From positions 5,966,501 to 6,030,500 of the forward strand of contig NZ_LT629758.1 in assembly GCF_900104725.1 (NCBI RefSeq): a stretch of 64,000 nucleotides of DNA, in the 5' to 3' direction. The notes beneath the pieces were generated by a model. That model did not search any database. It was given only the letters and a program-made list of their open reading frames with translations, and was not told where the DNA came from. Positions 58,641 through 64,000 of the stretch are shown here, piece after piece. Position numbers and translations under genes: made by a program. The DNA comes from Actinoplanes derwentensis. Lineage in GTDB: Bacteria > Actinomycetota > Actinomycetes > Mycobacteriales > Micromonosporaceae. Each line of letters opens with the position of its first letter. Position 1 is the stretch's first letter.

Positions 58641-61600
58641 CTAGCTCCTGTCCAGCGCCGGAGCGGGTCCGAGGTGGAACAACGCGGCGAGATCGGCCCG
58701 GTCCGGCCGGTCGGCAGCGATGAGGTCCAGCAGGCTGCGGGCCTCGACCGTGTCGTCTCCCGGCCGGCCCGGCGCGGCCGCCGGTGGGTGGTGGTCCGCA
58801 CCGGCGGCCCGCAGCGCCGACAGCAGGCTCAGCTGGGCCTGCAGCACGCCGAGGTGCACCACCGAGCCGGGAATCGTCGCGCGCAGCACACCGTCACCGA
58901 CCGTGACCTCACCGCGTGGCGGGCGGGCGCCGGTGCCGGCGTCCGTGGCGAGCATCCCGGCCAGCGTCGTCTCGTAGGTGCCGAGCAGACCGTGCAGGCC
59001 GGACCGGCCGGCACCGAGCGTCGCGTCCACGGTGACATGGGTGATCTCGGCGACGCGGGCGGCGCGGACCGCCGTCCGCAGATCCGTCCAGGTCTCACGG
59101 GAGTCGCCGGTCAACCGCAGGGTGACCGAGTCACCGGTGGGCGCGACCGTCACGGCGTCCGGCTGGGCCAGGCGGGCGGTGAGCGCTGCGGCGTCGATCC
59201 CGGCCGGGCCGGTGTGCAGGGTCACGGTCAGCGCCTGACCGGGCTCCCGGCCGAGGCCGGGCAGGGCGTTCACGACGCGGTACGGCACCGGGTCGTCGCC
59301 CGCTTCGAGGCGCCGCTGAACCGTGGCCCGGACCGCGCCGAAGCTCTCCGGCCCGCGAACGTACCCGTCGGCCGGCCACTGGGTCTCCACCGCGATCTCC
59401 CGAGCCACCTCGGGGGTGTCCCGGCCGGAATCCGACGGCTGATCCGATGTCTCGTCGGGCTCGGCCAGAACGGCCAGCTCGCTTTCGAGGAGCGTCCGGA
59501 TCGGCCCGACCGCGTCGGCCAGCACCGAGTGGCTCGCCGCGATCGCGGCCATCAACACCGGCCAGTCACTGAACAACACGGCGGGCAGTTCCCGGCGCAG
59601 TTCGGCGATGGTCTCCGACGCGGTCTCCGGCCGTCCGCCGGTGTGGTGGTTGAGGGCGACCATCACCATGGCGTCGCCGACCTCGGTCGTCTCGGAGTCC
59701 TCGGTGACCACACCGCCCATGATGTCCAGCAACAGATCGGGCAGGTCCGCCCCGGGCTGGTCGAGCAGCCCGACCAGGCGGGTACGGCGCCGCTGCGGAT
59801 CGGTCTCCTGGAGGTAGCGCAACGCGTCGTCACTGCCGGTGCGGACCAGAAGCTGCCAAGCGGACAGCACCGCCCGCACCAGCCGGTTCTCGGGATCCAC
59901 TTCGGATCGTTCTTTCATCAGGTCGTACACCTGATGGGCGAGGGGATGTCCGCCAGCGGCCAGGAACGGCTGGAACGCTCGCCAGGTCGCCCGGTCGAGG
60001 GGCGCGGCCAGCCACGTCTCCAACTCGGGGGCGGCCAGTTGCAGCGCGAGTTTGGAGAGGCTCTCGGCCACGTCGTTCCGGGCCTCGCTCCAGCGGCGCA
60101 GCCGGCCCAGCCAGCGGGAGCGGGCGATATCCGGCAGGTTGGGCACCGCCAAGCTGAGGACCAGGTCCGCGTCCGAGTCCCGGCTGGCGGACGCCAGCTG
60201 GGCCGCGGCGAGGACGTGGAGATTCGCCTGCTCGGCCGGACTACCGGGCCGGACCGCGTCGGTCACCAGCTTGAGCGGTTCGAGACGCAACGGTCCGAGC
60301 CGGTCCGCGATGGCGTTCAGCCGCGCCACGCGTACGTCCGGCTCGGTGTCCTGAAGGTAGTCCAGGACGGATCGGTCCTCGTGGCCGGCGGCGAGCGACA
60401 GCAGACCGACCACCACCTGGTTCCGGTCGGCACCCGCAGCCGGCGGCTGCCGGGTCTGCAGGTAACGGGCGAGCGTACCGACGATCTGTTGCCCCTCGGT
60501 GCGGAACAGCTCACTCAACGGCGACCAGCGTTCGGCGGCGACGGCCCAGGACGAACTGTCGGCCACCGCGTCCAGCCAGGGCAGGAGTTGCCGGGCCGCC
60601 AACTGTCCGAGGGTGCTCGCCAGGACGGTGTCACCCCGGTGCTGTTCCACCGACGCGATCCGGATCAGGTGAGAGCCCCACTCCCCCGCCAGCGCTGCCG
60701 ACAGGTGCGGCATCGACTGCTGGACATGGACCACCCCGTCGAGCTCGCCGCCGCCGATCGTCAGTTCGGTCGCCTCGATCATCGCGAGGGTGCCCTGGTC
60801 CGCGGTGGCGAGCGTGGCGTCGAACTCCGGCAACGGCTCGTCACGCAGCAGCACCGGCTCGGCGGCCGCCTCGCGGTAGAGGTCGCCGGAGAGTGCGACC
60901 AGACGCTCGAAGTTCTCCCGGGCACGGGCCGGAGAAGCGAACTTCTCGCCGTACGACCGGATCTCCAGCACGCCGACCGGAACCTTGAGATGGCCGTTGT
61001 TGGTGTCGAGCTTGGCGAACTCACTCATCCCGCCGAAGACCTGGACCTGGTTGATCAGTTTCCCGCTCAGTGTGGATTTGAGGAAGTCCTCCACACTGAG
61101 GCGACCGGCCAGGTGAGCCGTGTACCACGGCTTCGCCGGGTCCCACTGCAGAATGTCCGACGGGACGATCGACACGTTCTCGGTGAGCCGCTCCTCGTAG
61201 TCCGGGTTGCGGGTGTCGTGGAACTCGGCGAACCGCTCGAAGATCTGCGGCGTCCGGGCGCCGATCTGGACCCGGACCCACCAGGGCAACTCGGCGTAGT
61301 AGAGGAACATGGCCTCGCGGGCGAGGACGGCGTTCTGCCGCTTCAGCATGTTGTTCGAGTCGGCCAACCCGGCGGCTATGGCGGCCGTGTGCGAGTAGAC
61401 CAGGGCCATGAACCCGCCGATCGCAGTCTCCACCCGCGCGGACGGCCGGTATCCGAGCGCGGCGAGACCGATCATGACCTCGTCCGCGGCGAGGCGGCCG
61501 AAGTCGATGGCGTCGTCGAGCCGTTCCCGGACCGGTACCCCGGTGCTCGCGTCCCGCCAGGTGTGCTGCTCGACGTGCCGCAGCGCGGTCAGCAGCTTCT

Positions 61601-64000
61601 CGACCGGGAAGCCGACGGAGTAGTGCCAGTGCCACTGGCTGGTCTCACCCGCGGGAGTGGGCCCGATCAGGGCGCCCTCGGCGGTGCCGGGGGCCATCGT
61701 GAGCCCGTCGGAGGCGAGAACCGACTCCAGCTCTTGGTCGGGCAGTCCCGGCACGCCACCCTCGCGGGTGTTCAGCGCGTTGAAGCGCTCGTCCAGTCCA
61801 TCGATCTCGCGCCACATGAACGCGGTGTCCTCGACCCGGCCGACCTCGTCCGGGAAGGTCTTGACGACCGCGGTGACGATCTCGGGCAGCGCGACGTGGC
61901 GGGCCGTCTCGTCGGTGCCGTCCAGCCGGTAGCGGACGGGCGCGTCCGGGTCGGTGGGGTCGGTGGACTCCGTGTAGACCCCTCGGGTCTCGACCTCGAC
62001 GTGGAAGGACCCGTCACCAGCGGTGGCGAGCACGTCCAGACGAAGATCCTCGACGTCCTCGACGTCCTCGTAGATGTCCCGGCGCAGCTCGATCGGCATC
62101 AGGCGTTCGCCTTCGAGACCCGCGCCCTCGAACGGGCCGCCCAGCGATCTGTCCACGACGGACCGGGCGGTGGAGCCGGACTGGGTCTCCGGGCCCGGCC
62201 GCGGTGCGCGGACCAGGTGGTCGGCGCCGATGGTCAGCGCCCGGGCCTCGGCCGGGGCCTCCAGCAGTTCCGGCCGCTCGGCACGGGTGAACGCGTTGTC
62301 GCCGTCCGCACGGGTCGGGTCCGACCAGCGGACCACGCCGTCCGCGTCGTGGTAGGCGAGGTACACGTGCCCGATCGACCGGCCGGGACGGCGCAACAAC
62401 ACCACCGTGGCCGCCCCACGACCTGCGTCGATCAGGTTCCGCTCGACGTCGTACCAGGTACTCACCGGCGCCCAGTCCCGGCGGTCCGCCAGCCACGATT
62501 CAGCCGTCCGTTCCAGGTCGGCGTCGTCGCGGGTGCGGCCCACCCGGGAGGCGAGGCCGATCGGGTCGCCGCCCAGCAGCCGGGACGTCAGGTCGCGCGC
62601 CAGGGTGAGGCAGGTGGCCAGGGTGAGCAGTCCGGCGTCGCGGGCAGCCCGGCCCTGAGCGGAGACGGCCCGGACCTCGCGGGCGAACTCCGCCTCGCCG
62701 AGCGCGGGACGGCCGGCCGGCAGCTCCGGCGCCGACGGCAGGCCCCGGTCAGCGGCGCCGGCCAGGTCCAGGCCGGTGGGATTGAACGCCTGTGCAGCGG
62801 AGGCGGGATCCGGGACGACGCCCGAGGTCGGCACGAACCGCACCACGAACTCGCCCGGCGGCACCCCCGCGGGCTCACCGACCTGACCGTCCCAATACAA
62901 CACCCGGCCGTCCTCGCCGGTGAACACGTTGAACGCGTGCGCCAACTCACCACCCGGCCAGTTGATCACCACGATGCCAGTCGAACCCGCAGAAGCCTCC
63001 CCCATCGCGGCCGTGACCGCGTCGATCCCCGCCACCGTCCGCAACTCGGCACCGGCATAGAAACCCAACGTGTCCACCTCGACCGGAACCACCGACTCCG
63101 GCGCCTCGAACCGCTCACCCCGCCCCTCGGCCCGGCGCTTCGCCATGTCCGTCACGATCGCCGCGAACACACAGTTCACCACCGAACCACTCGGGTTGAT
63201 CCGCCTACCCGTCAACAACCCGAGCTCAGCCCGCTCCGCCGCCGTGAACTCCCACACCCGGCCCGCCCGAACCCACCCCACCCGATCCTCCGGCAACGCA
63301 CCCGCCCTGCCACCCCTCACCGGCAGAATCGCATCCGGATCGTTCGGGTCCTGCGACTTCGTCGTCGGACGCTTCCGCGGGCCACCACTTCCGCTGCCGG
63401 ACGATCCGCTGTTCGGCTGCAGCGCGCCGGTGGTGCGCCCGGTGTCCAGGGCCAGGATCTGCGCGGGCAACGGCGCGGTTCGCGACCCCGCGGTCAGCGA
63501 GAACGGCGTGGTCGGCTTCGGGGCCGGCCGGGTGGCGTCGATGGAGTTGTCCAGGAGCACGACCGCCTGGGCGACGTTGTCCGCCTGGACCGTTCCCGCC
63601 AGGCGGCCGTTGCGGTAGATCGAGTAGGTGCCCTCGGTGGCGAGCGCCTCGTTGGCGGCCGCCGGGGTGAAACTGCGTACCCGGCCCTGGTCGTCGACGG
63701 CCATGATGTCGCCGACCACCACCGGCCCGGTACGCCCGGTGGAGAGTTCCTCGGCGAAGGTCCGGTTCACGCCACCCTGCACGATGAGGCCGGTGTCGCG
63801 GGAGACCCCCGCCTCGTCGAGCCCGTCACGGATCCGCGAGGCGGTCTCACCACCCAGCGTGGACCGCCCACCGATGGTGAGGCCGCGGCCGAACAGCCCG
63901 ATCCAGTCACCGGTCTTCGGCTCGGCCACGACGAACGCGGCCTGCTCGGCGCTGTCGCCCTCGCTGGGCAGGTGGAAACCGGCGGTTACCTCCTTACCGA
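58641..64000 (-). CDS. very large polymorphic toxin-like protein with two papain-fold (Tox-PL) domains, 5' end outside window
   Basis: The frame is still open at base 64000 (GKEVTAGFHLPSEGDSAEQ precedes GTG 63929), so the N-terminus is missing and GTG 63929 is not the start. About 1785 residues are visible. Domain A has the Tox-PL glutamine-deamidase triad: Cys in SVVNCVFAA (63171-63173), His in GELAHAFNVF (62937-62939) and Asp in LYWDGQ (62889-62891). Domain B repeats the pattern: LTLATCLTL, GHVYLAYHD, VRWSDPT. A long unassigned region follows (HWHYSVGFPVEKLL, HLKVPVGVLEIRSYGEKF), then helical repeats with YLQDTEP/YLQETDP. A C-terminal beta-region ends it. It is probably a large ESX effector. 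Confidence 0.82.
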   Translation of the reverse strand, partial: GKEVTAGFHLPSEGDSAEQAAFVVAEPKTGDWIGLFGRGLTIGGRSTLGGETASRIRDGLDEAGVSRDTGLIVQGGVNRTFAEELSTGRTGPVVVGDIMAVDDQGRVRSFTPAAANEALATEGTYSIYRNGRLAGTVQADNVAQAVVLLDNSIDATRPAPKPTTPFSLTAGSRTAPLPAQILALDTGRTTGALQPNSGSSGSGSGGPRKRPTTKSQDPNDPDAILPVRGGRAGALPEDRVGWVRAGRVWEFTAAERAELGLLTGRRINPSGSVVNCVFAAIVTDMAKRRAEGRGERFEAPESVVPVEVDTLGFYAGAELRTVAGIDAVTAAMGEASAGSTGIVVINWPGGELAHAFNVFTGEDGRVLYWDGQVGEPAGVPPGEFVVRFVPTSGVVPDPASAAQAFNPTGLDLAGAADRGLPSAPELPAGRPALGEAEFAREVRAVSAQGRAARDAGLLTLATCLTLARDLTSRLLGGDPIGLASRVGRTRDDADLERTAESWLADRRDWAPVSTWYDVERNLIDAGRGAATVVLLRRPGRSIGHVYLAYHDADGVVRWSDPTRADGDNAFTRAERPELLEAPAEARALTIGADHLVRAPRPGPETQSGSTARSVVDRSLGGPFEGAGLEGERLMPIELRRDIYEDVEDVEDLRLDVLATAGDGSFHVEVETRGVYTESTDPTDPDAPVRYRLDGTDETARHVALPEIVTAVVKTFPDEVGRVEDTAFMWREIDGLDERFNALNTREGGVPGLPDQELESVLASDGLTMAPGTAEGALIGPTPAGETSQWHWHYSVGFPVEKLLTALRHVEQHTWRDASTGVPVRERLDDAIDFGRLAADEVMIGLAALGYRPSARVETAIGGFMALVYSHTAAIAAGLADSNNMLKRQNAVLAREAMFLYYAELPWWVRVQIGARTPQIFERFAEFHDTRNPDYEERLTENVSIVPSDILQWDPAKPWYTAHLAGRLSVEDFLKSTLSGKLINQVQVFGGMSEFAKLDTNNGHLKVPVGVLEIRSYGEKFASPARARENFERLVALSGDLYREAAAEPVLLRDEPLPEFDATLATADQGTLAMIEATELTIGGGELDGVVHVQQSMPHLSAALAGEWGSHLIRIASVEQHRGDTVLASTLGQLAARQLLPWLDAVADSSSWAVAAERWSPLSELFRTEGQQIVGTLARYLQTRQPPAAGADRNQVVVGLLSLAAGHEDRSVLDYLQDTEPDVRVARLNAIADRLGPLRLEPLKLVTDAVRPGSPAEQANLHVLAAAQLASASRDSDADLVLSLAVPNLPDIARSRWLGRLRRWSEARNDVAESLSKLALQLAAPELETWLAAPLDRATWRAFQPFLAAGGHPLAHQVYDLMKERSEVDPENRLVRAVLSAWQLLVRTGSDDALRYLQETDPQRRRTRLVGLLDQPGADLPDLLLDIMGGVVTEDSETTEVGDAMVMVALNHHTGGRPETASETIAELRRELPAVLFSDWPVLMAAIAASHSVLADAVGPIRTLLESELAVLAEPDETSDQPSDSGRDTPEVAREIAVETQWPADGYVRGPESFGAVRATVQRRLEAGDDPVPYRVVNALPGLGREPGQALTVTLHTGPAGIDAAALTARLAQPDAVTVAPTGDSVTLRLTGDSRETWTDLRTAVRAARVAEITHVTVDATLGAGRSGLHGLLGTYETTLAGMLATDAGTGARPPRGEVTVGDGVLRATIPGSVVHLGVLQAQLSLLSALRAAGADHHPPAAAPGRPGDDTVEARSLLDLIAADRPDRADLAALFHLGPAPALDRS

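Overview
The window is high-GC actinobacterial DNA with GTG and TTG starts, several ECF sigma factors, mycosins and LuxR/IclR regulators. It fits best in Micromonosporaceae, probably Actinoplanes or a close relative. That placement rests on gene content and style, not on a marker gene. No tRNA, rRNA, CRISPR array, phage gene or transposase was recognised.

Region 1 (1-12.4 kb) is mixed chromosome. It holds the end of a GGDEF/EAL protein, a SigE-family sigma factor coupled to a membrane-anchored HAF-repeat protein, a hemolysin III/PAQR membrane protein, a 900-base gene desert, a decayed GAF-domain gene, a secreted glycoside hydrolase, an EEP-family hydrolase, an FAD monooxygenase, a three-domain secreted esterase, a DUF4132 protein and a DUF4142 protein. 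Region 2 (12.4-17.9 kb) is a compact catabolic cluster: an IclR regulator and an amidohydrolase diverge from a CoA transferase, a citryl-CoA lyase-like protein and the LigB and LigA subunits of a class III extradiol dioxygenase. Two perfect inverted repeats lie in the divergent promoter region.

Region 3 (about 18-64 kb) is a large type VII (ESX) secretion island. A long minus-strand run (35.3 to 23.2 kb) encodes WXG/ESX-like small proteins, EccD, EccB, an ESX pair, a 953-residue protein with 13 helical repeats, an EspL/YbaB-like protein and an EccA-like AAA+ ATPase whose N-terminus is a parallel beta-helix. EccC (three FtsK domains) is divergent from it. Next come an intact mycosin, an apparently dead mycosin carrying a LysM-like module, a double lysozyme-like/ricin protein, an ECF sigma factor with its zinc-finger anti-sigma-like membrane protein, two more small ESX-like genes, a LysM membrane protein, and a large repeat protein paralogous to one at 20-22 kb. 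Two large LuxR-type ATPase regulators and the 5' part of a very large polymorphic toxin with two papain-like (Tox-PL) domains complete the island. No eccE was recognised.

The most interesting signal is regulatory. Five ECF-type promoter boxes (GAAC, exactly 17 bases, CGTT or CGTC) stand in the correct orientation before five transcription units of the island. These encode one zinc-finger protein, the lysozyme/dead-mycosin/mycosin unit, the unit containing the sigma factor itself, the LysM membrane protein and the LuxR pair. The ecc core operon lacks the box. This suggests a self-controlled sigma regulon that adds a cell-wall-facing accessory module to the secretion system.
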